NCBI GenBank assembly: GCA_963819845.1
Contig: CAWFXQ010000012.1
Coordinates: forward strand, 62,001 to 126,000
DNA: 64,000 bases
DNA from: DATAGF01 sp963819845
GTDB taxonomy: Bacteria > Actinomycetota > Thermoleophilia > Miltoncostaeales > Miltoncostaeaceae
Direction of reading: 5' to 3'
Positions 43,149 through 51,959 of this stretch are shown piece by piece. A program made the translations under genes and the position numbers. Positions within the stretch are counted from its first letter, which is position 1. The number at the start of each line of letters is the position of its first letter. The notes under the pieces were generated by a model, which was not told where the DNA came from, made no database searches, and saw only the letters and a list, made by a program, of their open reading frames with translations.

Positions 43149-45592
43149 ACGGCACCCCGCACCAGGACGTCGAGCCGTCCGCGTTGGGGCTGGGCGGGGT
43201 CGTCGTCGAGGATCGCCACCTCGTCGGGGGCGATGACCAGGACCTCGTGCTGCGTCCCCGCCGGCTCGTCGAGCCGGCGCGCCTCGAGCACCTCCACGGC
43301 GTCGACCCCGGCGATCGCCGCCGCCGCCGCGACGACCGTCGAGATGTAGACCGCCGTCCCCAGCACGAGGCGCGTCGGGTGGAAGAGCCCCGGGCGCTCG
43401 TCCGATCCGGGGCGCAGCGCCTGGAGGACGTCGGCCCGGATCCGCGGTCCGACGCTCCCGGGGCTCGCGCAGATCTCGAGGGCGATGTAGAGCCCGATGG
43501 GCGTGCCGTCGAGCACGGCGACCTCTGTGCCGATCATCCGAAGGGCGTCCAGGCGGGCCTGAAGCGCCGCGCGGGCCTCGTCTCCCGCCGACCCGGTCAC
43601 CGTCAGATCGACGACCGTCTCGACGAGTGGCCATGCCCCGGACCACGTGCGCCGGGCCATTGCCCGCTGGACCAGCGGATCGCGAACGGCCGCCGCGGCG
43701 TGATCGACCGGCAGCACCGCCCGCTCGGGCTCCAGGACGAACAGCTCCGGGGCGTCGCGCCGTACCACCTCGAGCGGCATCCGGTCGCCGCCGCCGGAGG
43801 CGGCGACCGGATTGCGCACCGCGACCTCGCGGACCACCCACGCGGGAACCGCGCCGGGCACGCTCTCGTTGCGCTCGAGGACGCTGAGGGCGTTCGCGGG
43901 AACGTTGCCGACGTCGCCACCACCCGCCTCGTAGCGGGCGCCCACGACCGACGCGAGCGGCGGTGCGGCGCCCACGCTGCCGGTGCGAAAGCGCATCACG
44001 GGAGGCTCATCCTCCTCCGTGTCCACGACGTAGGCGAAGTCCGCGCCGGCGGCGTCGGGATCCAGGAGATTCGCGACCTGCTGCGCCGGCACCGTCGCGC
44101 CGGACACCAACCCCACGCCGACCTCCAGCAGGTGGGGACGGCCGTCGTCGCGGAGGGCCAGGCCGGGACCCGCGGGCCGTCCGTTGCTCGCCGGGCTCCC
44201 GGCCGCGACCAGCGAGTACTGCCCGATCTGCGTGCTGGCAGGGTCCTCCCCCACCCGCGGCAGCGGCGCAAGCGTGACTCCCGGAGGGCCGTCGACGAGG
44301 CGCCCGTGGTGCGCGGCCACCAGGTTCCCCCGGGCCACGGTGACCTCGTCGGCCCCCGCGCCCGCGTCGATGCCCACCGGATAGGCACGGCGTAGCGCGT
44401 CCTGCGACCTCCAGCGGACGTGCGCGAGCGTGAGGCCCGCGCCGAGGAGCGGGTCCTGGAAGGCCTCGACCGCGGTGAGTCGCACCACCTGGGCGGTCCG
44501 GCTCGACAGCGGCGCGCGGAACGCCTCGGCAGGCGCGACGACCGGCCAGTCCTGGCGGCGGGTGGCCCACATGGAGTGGGCGTCACGGTCGAGGGGATCG
44601 ACGACCTCGAAGACCAGGAGGTCGCCGGCGCGCAGCCAGCTCGGCCCGAGCGCGTCGGCGGGCGTCGGCCGCACGAGCACGCACTCGGACGCGCCCTCGG
44701 CCAGGCAACATGCCTCCTCGCCGAAGTCGTAGATCGGGATCTCCCCCAGCGGCGCCCGGGCGGTGAGATCGGCGTCGAGCGTGAACGCCAGCGGCGACCC
44801 CGCGTGGTCGCCGGCGACCTCCCCGGAGGTCACGGTGACGTCCGCGGCCAGCGGCGGCACCTCGACGAGCACCGTCGTCGTCGCGGCGGTCGCCTCGCGC
44901 AGCGGAAAGTCGACCAGGCGCGCATGCCGCCTGACCGAGGTGCGCCGGCGGGCGGTCTCCAGGTACGCCTCGGTGGCGACGCGGTCGAGGCGGTAGTGCA
45001 ACAGGTCGCCCGCGTGGGCGAAGAGCTCGATGAGGGCGATCGTCGGGTCGGCGATCGAGAGATCCGCCTCGGGGTCGCGCCGCAGGAGGTACTCGACCAG
45101 CGCCGTTCGCAGCGAGGGCCAGTCGCGAGCCAGATAGTCGTGCACCGGCGACGCCGCCGGCACGGCCGCCACCGGGGGCGGGTCGAAACAGCTGCCGAGG
45201 TCGGGGCACTCGGGAAGCAGCCGCACGGCCAGCCAGGTCCGCAGGGGGTCGAAGACGACCCCTGCGGGAGGGTCCAGCAATAGCCGGTAGCGGGCCGGGT
45301 CGGGTGCCCCCGCGAGCGCGAGCTCGAGGTGCGGTGCCGGCGCCGCGGCGATCGTCGCATTCGCGATGGCGACCGAGGCGCCGCCAGGAGACGGCTCCAG
45401 CCGCCACACGCCGGCGGCGGCCAGCCCGGCGGGCGGATCCTGGTAGAGCCAGACGTCGAGGATCCGCTGGCCGGCGGCGAGCCGGGTCTGCGCGGCCCGC
45501 AGACCGTGCACCGTGGCCGCGGGGTCGAACAGGGCCTCCGGGCGGTGGAGCGCCGGGCAGACGGGCTGCAGGGTGGTCGGATCAGCCGCCAA
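43145..45592 (-). CDS. putative baseplate assembly protein, J-like (first copy, Afp11-like)
   Basis: An 815-aa protein; the first usable start is a TTG at 45592, overlapping gp25 by 11 bp. Features: WPSLRTALVEYLLRRDPEAD and IALIELFAHAGDLLHYRLDRVATEAYLETA, which is the conserved N-terminal helix pair of this family, a core with RYEAGGGDVGNVPANAL, and a C-terminal gpJ-type domain ending EVLVIAPDEVAIL. Baseplate wedge. Start choice is moderately certain; no ATG fits. Confidence 0.85.
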   Translation of the reverse strand: MAADPTTLQPVCPALHRPEALFDPAATVHGLRAAQTRLAAGQRILDVWLYQDPPAGLAAAGVWRLEPSPGGASVAIANATIAAAPAPHLELALAGAPDPARYRLLLDPPAGVVFDPLRTWLAVRLLPECPDLGSCFDPPPVAAVPAASPVHDYLARDWPSLRTALVEYLLRRDPEADLSIADPTIALIELFAHAGDLLHYRLDRVATEAYLETARRRTSVRRHARLVDFPLREATAATTTVLVEVPPLAADVTVTSGEVAGDHAGSPLAFTLDADLTARAPLGEIPIYDFGEEACCLAEGASECVLVRPTPADALGPSWLRAGDLLVFEVVDPLDRDAHSMWATRRQDWPVVAPAEAFRAPLSSRTAQVVRLTAVEAFQDPLLGAGLTLAHVRWRSQDALRRAYPVGIDAGAGADEVTVARGNLVAAHHGRLVDGPPGVTLAPLPRVGEDPASTQIGQYSLVAAGSPASNGRPAGPGLALRDDGRPHLLEVGVGLVSGATVPAQQVANLLDPDAAGADFAYVVDTEEDEPPVMRFRTGSVGAAPPLASVVGARYEAGGGDVGNVPANALSVLERNESVPGAVPAWVVREVAVRNPVAASGGGDRMPLEVVRRDAPELFVLEPERAVLPVDHAAAAVRDPLVQRAMARRTWSGAWPLVETVVDLTVTGSAGDEARAALQARLDALRMIGTEVAVLDGTPIGLYIALEICASPGSVGPRIRADVLQALRPGSDERPGLFHPTRLVLGTAVYISTVVAAAAAIAGVDAVEVLEARRLDEPAGTQHEVLVIAPDEVAILDDDPAQPQRGRLDVLVRGAV

Positions 45593-45947
45593 CGACGACC
45601 GCCGTGGTGGTGACCCGCCCCGCCGGGCGCAGCCGGTAGCTCACCGAGGCCTCGAGGGTCGACTCTCCGATCGCCTCGACCCGGACCTCCCGGACCTCGA
45701 TCCGATCGCCCAGGGCGCCCTCGAGGGACCCGCGGGCGCGAACCTCGATGAGGCCGACGAGCGCGCCGTCCATGGGCTCGAAGAGGGTGGTTGCGCCCAG
45801 CCCGGCGCCGAAGTCCGGGCGGTGCAGGCGCTCGCGCGGACCCGTGAGCAGGACGATGCGCACGAGGTCGGCGATGTGACGCTCGAGCTCGGCCTCGGCG
45901 AGTCGCCGCCCGTCGGTGAGCCGGTAGGGATGGCGGACGGCGCTCAC
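45582..45947 (-). CDS. gp25/GPW-family baseplate wedge protein (Afp9-like)
   Basis: A 121-aa protein from a GTG at 45947 (GTGA overlap with PAAR). It shows the gp25-like pattern ELERHIADLVRIVLLTGPRERLHRPDFGAGL, where the T4 lysozyme-related wedge protein nucleates the sheath, and ends in RVEAIGESTLEASVSYRLRP. It contacts the first sheath ring in contractile machines. Confidence 0.9.
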   Translation of the reverse strand: MSAVRHPYRLTDGRRLAEAELERHIADLVRIVLLTGPRERLHRPDFGAGLGATTLFEPMDGALVGLIEVRARGSLEGALGDRIEVREVRVEAIGESTLEASVSYRLRPAGRVTTTAVVVGG

Positions 45948-46276
45948 CGGGCCATGACCCGCGTCTGATAGCCGGTCAGGAGGGCCGTTCCCTGCGGCGC
46001 GGCGGCGGCATTGAGACAGAGACCGACGGAGCTCGAGGTGAGGACCGCGCTGCCCTCCACGCTCACGCCGGTCGCGGGCATCGTCCATTGCACCCGCAGG
46101 CACGGCGATGGCGCGCCTGAGACGGTGAAGGCGCACCCCGCGATGGTGACCACGTCGTCGACGAGCAGGGGCGGCTTGCCGCCGAGCGTCAGCCGGACGG
46201 CCCGTGGCACGGCCGTGCCCTGGCCGCCGTGCGGGCACATGATCGCGGTGCCGGCGTCGAGCACGCAGCCGGCCAC
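45944..46276 (-). CDS. PAAR-like spike tip protein (Afp10-like)
   Basis: A 110-aa protein. GTG at 46276 shares one base with the spike gene's stop. AGCVLDAGTAIMCPHGGQGT near the start supplies Cys and His of the type that binds the single metal at the tip of PAAR spikes. Further Cys (AGCAF, SPCLR, GLCLN) are present. It would cap the spike and pierce the target membrane. Confidence 0.75.
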   Translation of the reverse strand: MAGCVLDAGTAIMCPHGGQGTAVPRAVRLTLGGKPPLLVDDVVTIAGCAFTVSGAPSPCLRVQWTMPATGVSVEGSAVLTSSSVGLCLNAAAAPQGTALLTGYQTRVMAR

Positions 46277-46764
46277 TACCGGACCTCCAGGGCGCCGCCG
46301 TTGATCGTGACCGAGGTGCGCGAGATCTCGATCTTCTGGCTTCCGAACTCCAGACGGATCCCCTCGGAGTCGAGGCAGAGCCTGGCTCCCGAGGCCGTCT
46401 CGACCTCGACCGCCTCGCTGCCGGCCTCGTCGCGCAGCACGACGCGGTTGCCGGCCGGGGTGACCAGCACGAGGGTGTCGGGCCCGGCGCCGTCGATGCC
46501 GTCGCCGCCGGGCCACATGCCGCCCGACCAGATCGGGGTGCGGGTGATGTCGCCGGCCGGCCACTCGACGAACACCAGGCTGTCGATGGGCGGCACCGCA
46601 GCCAGCCCGACGGCTGAGCCGGCGTAGGGGCTGCACGGCACGCACCAGCCGATGGTCTCGTCGCCGAACACCTCCGGCACGCGGACGCGCACGCGGGAGA
46701 GCCGGCTGGGGTCGTCGTTGTCGACCACGATGCCGACGTACTTGCCGGGGAAGCGGTCGATCAT
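46276..46764 (-). CDS. spike protein, gpV/gp5 OB-domain part (Afp8 second half)
   Basis: A 162-aa protein: MIDRFPGKYVGIVVDNDDPS and RVRVRVPEVFGDETIGWCVPC form the OB-fold of baseplate protein V. The end (RLCLDSEGIRLEFGSQKIEI...VTINGGALEVR) is the start of the beta-helical needle. It is short for a VgrG-type spike because the gpD half is encoded separately. Coupled to the gpD gene by ATGA. Confidence 0.88.
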   Translation of the reverse strand: MIDRFPGKYVGIVVDNDDPSRLSRVRVRVPEVFGDETIGWCVPCSPYAGSAVGLAAVPPIDSLVFVEWPAGDITRTPIWSGGMWPGGDGIDGAGPDTLVLVTPAGNRVVLRDEAGSEAVEVETASGARLCLDSEGIRLEFGSQKIEISRTSVTINGGALEVR

Positions 46765-47852
46765 GGCAGTCCCCCGAGTCCGAGCGATCCGAACGGCTCG
46801 TCCCCGGTGACCCCGAGGGCGTTCCGCACGAGCGAGAGGTGCTGGCGATGGCGCTCCTGGCTGATCTCGTGGCGCACCGACTCGACGAGGTAGCCGCCCG
46901 ACAGCGACGAGCCGAGCCCGGTCACCAGCACCGGCCGGCGCGCGCGCACGAGGAGCCCGACGACGGACGTGTCGATCTCCGCGGCGAGGCGCACCGAGAA
47001 CGCCGCCTCGCGCGCGAGGGCGCGCGCCGCGACCGAGGGGTCGATCTCGCCGTCGAGGTCGTCGGGTGAGAGCAGCAGGGTCGAGATGCCCGCCAGCGTG
47101 CGGGCTCCGAGGGCCTGGTCGGCCCCGTCGGACTCGCCCTGCTGGGGAGTGTCCGAGAGCACGGGCACCCGCGTGGCCTGCACCCGCCGCCCGTTGACGA
47201 GCCGCGCGGTCACCGCCACCGCCCCCGGACCCCCTGCGAACCCGAGCGGGATCTCACCCTGCGGCTCGGCGAGCGGATCCGTGGTGTGGAAGTGCCCCGT
47301 CACGCCGCTCTCGGCCGCCTCCAGGTAGACGTCGTAGCCCCACTTGGCGGCGAGCGAGCGAAGGAACGCAAGGTCGCTGCCGCGCTGCAGCACGATGTGC
47401 ACGTCCGGGTCGGGGCCGGCCGGGGTTTCCTCGACCTCCGCGCTCAGGCCGTGCTCCGCGAAGATCGCTTGGGCGATAGAGCTCTCGGAGTTGCCGGGCC
47501 AGGCGGCGATCCGCTCCTCGAGGTCCAGCTCCAGCGACCGGTCGACCGCCTTGACCGTGAGCTGAGAGTCGCCCTCGGCGTCGAGATGCCACTGGGCTTC
47601 GGCGCTCAGGCCCTCGAAGCGGTAGCTGGCCTCGCCGTGCGACACCTGGACGACCAGCGCGGTGCGGGGCTCGGTGAGTGCATCGAGCACGCTGACCCAC
47701 TCGCCGTCGGCCTCGGGCTCCAGACGAGCGACCAACGTCGCGGCGTCGGCGCGCTCCAGGGCCTCCTCGACGATCACCTGTCCCAGCGCCGCGACCTCGT
47801 CCTGGGTGAGCTCGACCCCGTCGATCTCGATGAGCAGACGCGTCTCAGACAT
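46761..47852 (-). CDS. phage late control D (gpD/gp27)-like spike base protein (Afp8 first half)
   Basis: A 363-aa protein from the ATG at 47852. VLQRGSDLAFLRSLAAKWGYDVYL is the conserved core of the gpD/gp27/VgrG hub. Two tube-like domains adapt the three-fold spike to the six-fold tube. The start overlaps the LysM gene by 8 bp. In classical Afp8 and VgrG this part and gpV are one chain; here they are two genes. Confidence 0.85.
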   Translation of the reverse strand: MSETRLLIEIDGVELTQDEVAALGQVIVEEALERADAATLVARLEPEADGEWVSVLDALTEPRTALVVQVSHGEASYRFEGLSAEAQWHLDAEGDSQLTVKAVDRSLELDLEERIAAWPGNSESSIAQAIFAEHGLSAEVEETPAGPDPDVHIVLQRGSDLAFLRSLAAKWGYDVYLEAAESGVTGHFHTTDPLAEPQGEIPLGFAGGPGAVAVTARLVNGRRVQATRVPVLSDTPQQGESDGADQALGARTLAGISTLLLSPDDLDGEIDPSVAARALAREAAFSVRLAAEIDTSVVGLLVRARRPVLVTGLGSSLSGGYLVESVRHEISQERHRQHLSLVRNALGVTGDEPFGSLGLGGLP

Positions 47853-48123
47853 CGGGGAGGTCGATCGTGCGGCCCGGCTCCTCGAGGCGGGTCGCATCGG
47901 CCCAGGGGTTGGCGTCGGCGAGCAGCCACCACCTGGTGGAGTCGCCCGCGGCGACGTACGCCAGCAGATCGAGTCGGTCGCCGGCCTGCGCCTCGTAGCT
48001 GCTGCGCGTCCGCGGGCGCGGCACCACCCTGGGGGCGCCCAACGTGCGCCGGGAGCCGTCCTCGGCGAGGAGCTCGATCGCGGGGAGCCCCGCATAGCGC
48101 GAGGTGCGCTCGAGCTCGGCCAT
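47845..48123 (-). CDS. LysM/gp53-like baseplate adaptor (Afp7 C-terminal equivalent)
   Basis: A 92-aa protein. SYEAQAGDRLDLLAYVAAGDSTRWWLLADANP is a LysM-type fold as in T4 gp53 and the C-terminus of Afp7, which clamps neighbouring baseplate wedges. Its ATG shares a base with the stop of the CIS-tube gene (TGATG). Confidence 0.8.
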   Translation of the reverse strand: MAELERTSRYAGLPAIELLAEDGSRRTLGAPRVVPRPRTRSSYEAQAGDRLDLLAYVAAGDSTRWWLLADANPWADATRLEEPGRTIDLPDV

Positions 48124-48749
48124 CAGGCGAGCTCGGGGAGCTGGGCGAGCTGGATCACGGCCCTCACCTCGCGGGCGCCCTGGTAGTACATGGCCGCGGC
48201 GCGGGCGAAGGTGTCGTCGGTGCCGAGGTCGGCCTCGCGGAGCACGGTGAAGCCGAGGTCCGCGCTCGCGTGGATCGGGTTCAACAGCTCGTCGAAGGCC
48301 GTCTCGTGGATGCTCAGGGAGGTCAGCCGGACGGGGGTGATGCGCCCCGGTCCCCACATGAAGAGCGTCAGCGGCAGCCGCCCCGGGGGTACCGTCCCGC
48401 CCTCGCCCCCGCCCAGGAGCGCCCCGGCGAGGTCGCCGAGCAGCGAGGAGCCCACCGGCTGCATCAGCATCTCCAGGGCCGCGAGGCGAGGCGAGATGCC
48501 GAACGCGGTCGTGAGCGGTCCGCCGCGCTCGAGGCCGTCGGTGGCGTCGAACTCGAGCGTGAGCGTGTAGTCCTCGGGCGCGGGGCGGACCACGTTGAGC
48601 GCGGTCCCGCCGGGCGCGGCCTTCTCTCCCCCTTCGACGCGGAAGACCCGCGTCACGTCGGTGGGGTTGTACTGGAAGACGATCAGGGTGGGGATCCCCC
48701 CGAGCAGGGGGTCGGCGAACGACGCGAGGATGCCCTTGATCAGCGTCAT
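48123..48749 (-). CDS. CIS tube-type baseplate adaptor protein (Afp7 N-terminal equivalent)
   Basis: A 208-aa protein with PTLIVFQYNPTDVTRVFRVE, the signature of the contractile-injection-system tube adaptor family, and LPLTLFMWGPGRITPVRLTS then SIHETAFDELLNPIHASADL. It would form the first ring under the inner tube. Coupled to the 62-aa gene (ATGA). Confidence 0.82.
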   Translation of the reverse strand: MTLIKGILASFADPLLGGIPTLIVFQYNPTDVTRVFRVEGGEKAAPGGTALNVVRPAPEDYTLTLEFDATDGLERGGPLTTAFGISPRLAALEMLMQPVGSSLLGDLAGALLGGGEGGTVPPGRLPLTLFMWGPGRITPVRLTSLSIHETAFDELLNPIHASADLGFTVLREADLGTDDTFARAAAMYYQGAREVRAVIQLAQLPELA

Positions 48750-48934
48750 GGCGTGCGTCCGGGGCGGGCCTCGTCCACGGCTCGCGCCACCGCCCGCGCC
48801 ACCTGGTCCTCCGGACCGCTGGGGAACGCCCGGCCCGCGAGCCGATGGGCGATCGCGGCCCGCAGCAGGCCGGGGTGCGGCGTCGCCTGCACCCGCACGT
48901 CCAGCCGCCTCGTGGACGAGGCGGGGCGGATCAT
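48746..48934 (-). CDS. 62-aa eCIS operon protein
   Basis: A 62-aa protein (RLDVRVQATPHPGLLRAAIA, EDQVARAVARAVDEARPG) with ATGA overlaps on both sides, so it is certainly translated with its neighbours. Its size and position before the tube adaptor match Afp6/Pvc6-type small proteins of unknown role, but I see no sequence motif to prove kinship. Confidence 0.6.
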   Translation of the reverse strand: MIRPASSTRRLDVRVQATPHPGLLRAAIAHRLAGRAFPSGPEDQVARAVARAVDEARPGRTP

Positions 48935-50841
48935 GAGCCCACCCCCACCCGCAGGCCGGTCCACGCCCGGCCCAGCTTCTCGTGCTCCCGCCGTAGCGCG
49001 TGCTCGAGGTGCTCGGGCCCGACCGAGCCGCCGTTGGCGGCCGCCAGGTAGGCGGCGGCGAGGGCAGCGCTCTGGATGTTCCCTCCCGTGAGCTCGGCGG
49101 CCGCGAGCGCATCCCAGTCGATGTCGCCGACCGCCGCCGCCTCGGGGAAGGAGCGTCGCCACAGCTCGCGACGGGCCTCCTGGTCGGGAGGCGTGAAGCG
49201 GATCACGAACCGCAATCGGCGCAGGAACGCCTCGTCGAGCGATGACTGGCGATTGCTGGCGAGCACCACCAGCCCGGTGAACGTCTCGACCCGCTGGAGC
49301 AGGTAGTTGACCTCCAGGTTGGCGTAGCGGTCGTGTGCGTCGCGCACCTCGGTGCGCCGGCCGAACAGCGCGTCGGCTTCGTCGAAGAACAGGACCGCGC
49401 TTGCTCGCTCGGCCTCGTCGAAGGCCGTCGCGAGGTTCTTCTCCGTCTCCCCGACGTACTTGGACACGACGGCCGAGAGGTCGATGCGGTAGAGGTCCTG
49501 GCCGAGGGCATGCGCCAGCGCCTCGGCGGCCATGGTCTTCCCCGTGCCGGGCGGCCCGGCGAACAGGGCGGCCACGCCCTGTCCGCGCGGCAGCCGTCGC
49601 CGGAACCCCCAGGCATCGAGCACGACGTGCTGCAGCTCGACGTGGGCGACGAGCTCGCGCAGCTTGGCGTCGGCGTCCGGGGAGAGCACGAGGTCGTCGA
49701 GGGTGAAGGCCGGCGCGACGAGGGCCGCCAAGCGGTCCAGGGCATGCTCCGGCTGGCGCCGGGCGGCGTGCCACACCATCGCCATGCTCAGCCGTCGCCG
49801 GGACCACCGCGCGTCGCGTCGCGCCCGGTCGAGGGTGGCCGCCACATCGCCTTCGGTAAGCGCGAATCGTGTCGCGATCGCCTCGATGTCCGCGTCGCCG
49901 GCCTCGACGCCGAGATGCTCCAGCTCACCGCGCCACAGCGCGGCCCGCTCGGAGCGGCTGGGCGGCGGGACGTCCACGACGTAGCCGGCCGGAGCGCGTC
50001 CGCCGGCCAGCACGATCAGGGGACCGTCGTCCTCACCCCATGCGAGCGCCTCGGCCTCCTCGGAGGTGGCGATGGGAACCGCGATACGAGCGCGCGACAG
50101 CAGTCGCAGCTCCGCCGGGGGCCGTCCCGGGCCGAGGGGAACGAGGCCAGCTGCCTCGGCGCCTGCGATCGCGAGGGCGCGCTTGCCGACGCCGCGCGGG
50201 CCGCGCAGCACCACGGTGCCCGCGTCGAGTCGCGCGAGCTCCTCGGCGAGCCCTCGGGCGGCCCACTCCAGACGGGCGGCCGCCCGGCGCGGCGCCGTGA
50301 GCGGTGCAGGGCGCATCCCCGCGAGCAGCAGCCGAGCGGTCTGCGTCAGGCGGAGCGGCTCGGCCGCGTCGTGGCCGCCCTCGAGGACGCCGAGCCGGAC
50401 GAGCGGGGCATCGTCGCCCAGGGCCGGCGGGACCTCGACGCCGTACGGCGCGAGCAGCAGCCGAAGGATCGCCGCCGAGGCGTGGCGGCGGGTCGCGTCG
50501 TCGTGGGCGCAGCCCAGCGCCACCGCGAGCTGGGGATCCGCCTGCGCCCACCATGCGGCGGCGACCAGACACTCGTCGCCGAGGCCCAGCGGGAGCGCGG
50601 CCGCGATGCGGGCGAGCGGACCCTCCGACCGGTGTCGGATCGCGTCCAGCAGCGTCACCACGCGCGCGCGGTCCTCGGCATCGGGCGCGGGATGCAGGCC
50701 GGCGGCGGAGAGGATGCCCCGGATCTCGGGGTTGCCAGCCTCGTCGGCGGGATGCGTCCACACCTCGCGCAGCTGGCTCAGGTACACCCGGAGCGCGATC
50801 CGCAGCACCTCGAGGTGCGTGTCGAGCCGGGCGTGGCTCAT
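48931..50841 (-). CDS. AAA+ ATPase of the eCIS (Afp15-like)
   Basis: A 636-aa protein. The first about 210 residues are helical. A degenerate P-loop domain follows (VVLRGPRGVGKRALAIAGAE), then the active AAA+ domain: Walker A FAGPPGTGKTMAAEALA, Walker B AVLFFDEADALFGRR, sensor 1 LVVLASNRQSSLDEAFLRRL with an Arg finger. Afp15-type ATPases are needed for assembly. Start ATG at 50841 overlaps the DUF4255 stop (ATGA). Confidence 0.92.
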   Translation of the reverse strand: MSHARLDTHLEVLRIALRVYLSQLREVWTHPADEAGNPEIRGILSAAGLHPAPDAEDRARVVTLLDAIRHRSEGPLARIAAALPLGLGDECLVAAAWWAQADPQLAVALGCAHDDATRRHASAAILRLLLAPYGVEVPPALGDDAPLVRLGVLEGGHDAAEPLRLTQTARLLLAGMRPAPLTAPRRAAARLEWAARGLAEELARLDAGTVVLRGPRGVGKRALAIAGAEAAGLVPLGPGRPPAELRLLSRARIAVPIATSEEAEALAWGEDDGPLIVLAGGRAPAGYVVDVPPPSRSERAALWRGELEHLGVEAGDADIEAIATRFALTEGDVAATLDRARRDARWSRRRLSMAMVWHAARRQPEHALDRLAALVAPAFTLDDLVLSPDADAKLRELVAHVELQHVVLDAWGFRRRLPRGQGVAALFAGPPGTGKTMAAEALAHALGQDLYRIDLSAVVSKYVGETEKNLATAFDEAERASAVLFFDEADALFGRRTEVRDAHDRYANLEVNYLLQRVETFTGLVVLASNRQSSLDEAFLRRLRFVIRFTPPDQEARRELWRRSFPEAAAVGDIDWDALAAAELTGGNIQSAALAAAYLAAANGGSVGPEHLEHALRREHEKLGRAWTGLRVGVGS

Positions 50842-51959
50842 GCGACGCTCACCTCGACCTCGGGTCCCGCGACCCTGCCCGCGCGGAGCATCATCGTCAC
50901 CGGCCCCGCGGGGGTCGCCGCGGGGAGCGTCACGCCGACCTGCGTGGGCGACGCGAAGGCCACGTCCGCGGAGGCGAGGGCGGTTCCGTCGAGGAAGACC
51001 TCGACGTCGGGGGCGGCGTGCAGCGTGTCGAGCGTCACCGGGGTCCCCGTGGCCAGGGGCGCGGCGGGCGGGGTCACCCGGGGGACGATGGTGAGGCCGA
51101 TGCTGTCGCGGCCGACGGGAAGGCCGGCCTCGGTCGTCGTCGCGTCGAGCCGTCGCGTGCCCGGGGCCAGGTCCGGCCGAGGGAGCTGCAGCACCACCGT
51201 CCCGGGCGCGGGGCCGGCGCCGACGACCATCGCCCAATCGCCGGTGCCGGGGGGATCGTCGGGCTGCCGGGCGAGCGTGAACGCCGTGCCGGCCACGAGG
51301 CCCTCCGCGCGGACGGCGATGTCGTCGCCCTGGCTCGCGCGCGCCGGCTCGACCGCACGCAGGCGGGGTCCCAGACTCGGCACGACGATGGCCCGCCGTT
51401 CGCGCACCGGCGGCCCGGGGGTGTGACGGAGGGTCGAGTCGACGACCACGAGGCTCACCTCGTAGCCCACCGACAGGCGTAAGGGCTTCGAGACCGCCGT
51501 CCAGATCTTGGAGACGGCCTCCAGGTCGAGGTCGTCCATCGTGATCCGCAGGGGCTCCACCAGCGGCGTCGCGAGCGCCGACAGCACCGGCTCGCCCTCC
51601 CCGATGATCGCGTTCTCGTGCAGCGCCCGCATGATCGCCACCAGGCCGGCGTGGGCGAACTGCTCCTGGTCGCCGCCGTTCGTGGCGGCCGCGGGAAACG
51701 CGGTCAGCATGTACGAGAGTGTCAGCGCCAGCGGGGGGCGCCCGCGGGAGCTTCTCCACCCGGTGCGCGGCGGCTCCATGTTCCGGAACGCCGGGTTGGG
51801 GCTCACCCGATAGAGGAACCAGTTGAGGCGCAGGTCGTCGTCGTCGCGGTCGAGCGTGCCGACCGTGACCTCGGGCTTGGGGTTGAGCGCCGCGACGGCC
51901 TGCTTGCCGATCTCCTTGAGGGTCTCGTCGACCCCCTGGATGGCGGTCACGCCTGCCAT
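50838..51959 (-). CDS. DUF4255 tail-terminator (cap) protein with IPT/TIG-like domain (Afp16-like)
   Basis: A 373-aa protein. Residues 1-190 are DUF4255 (IQGVDETLKEIGKQAVAALN, LALTLSYMLTAFPAAATNGG, RLSVGYEVSLVVVDSTL), the cap that ends tube and sheath. The rest is two or so Ig/TIG-like beta domains (PVTLDTLHAAPDVEVFLDG, VAFASPTQVGVTLPAATPAG), a common addition in actinobacterial members. Overlaps the Pro-rich gene by 13 bp. Confidence 0.88.
   Translation of the reverse strand: MAGVTAIQGVDETLKEIGKQAVAALNPKPEVTVGTLDRDDDDLRLNWFLYRVSPNPAFRNMEPPRTGWRSSRGRPPLALTLSYMLTAFPAAATNGGDQEQFAHAGLVAIMRALHENAIIGEGEPVLSALATPLVEPLRITMDDLDLEAVSKIWTAVSKPLRLSVGYEVSLVVVDSTLRHTPGPPVRERRAIVVPSLGPRLRAVEPARASQGDDIAVRAEGLVAGTAFTLARQPDDPPGTGDWAMVVGAGPAPGTVVLQLPRPDLAPGTRRLDATTTEAGLPVGRDSIGLTIVPRVTPPAAPLATGTPVTLDTLHAAPDVEVFLDGTALASADVAFASPTQVGVTLPAATPAGPVTMMLRAGRVAGPEVEVSVA

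Noticed and set aside
38662..43349. Long plus-strand frames opposite the eCIS baseplate genes
   Set aside because: Shadows caused by high GC at third positions; His/Arg/Gly-rich and without motifs.
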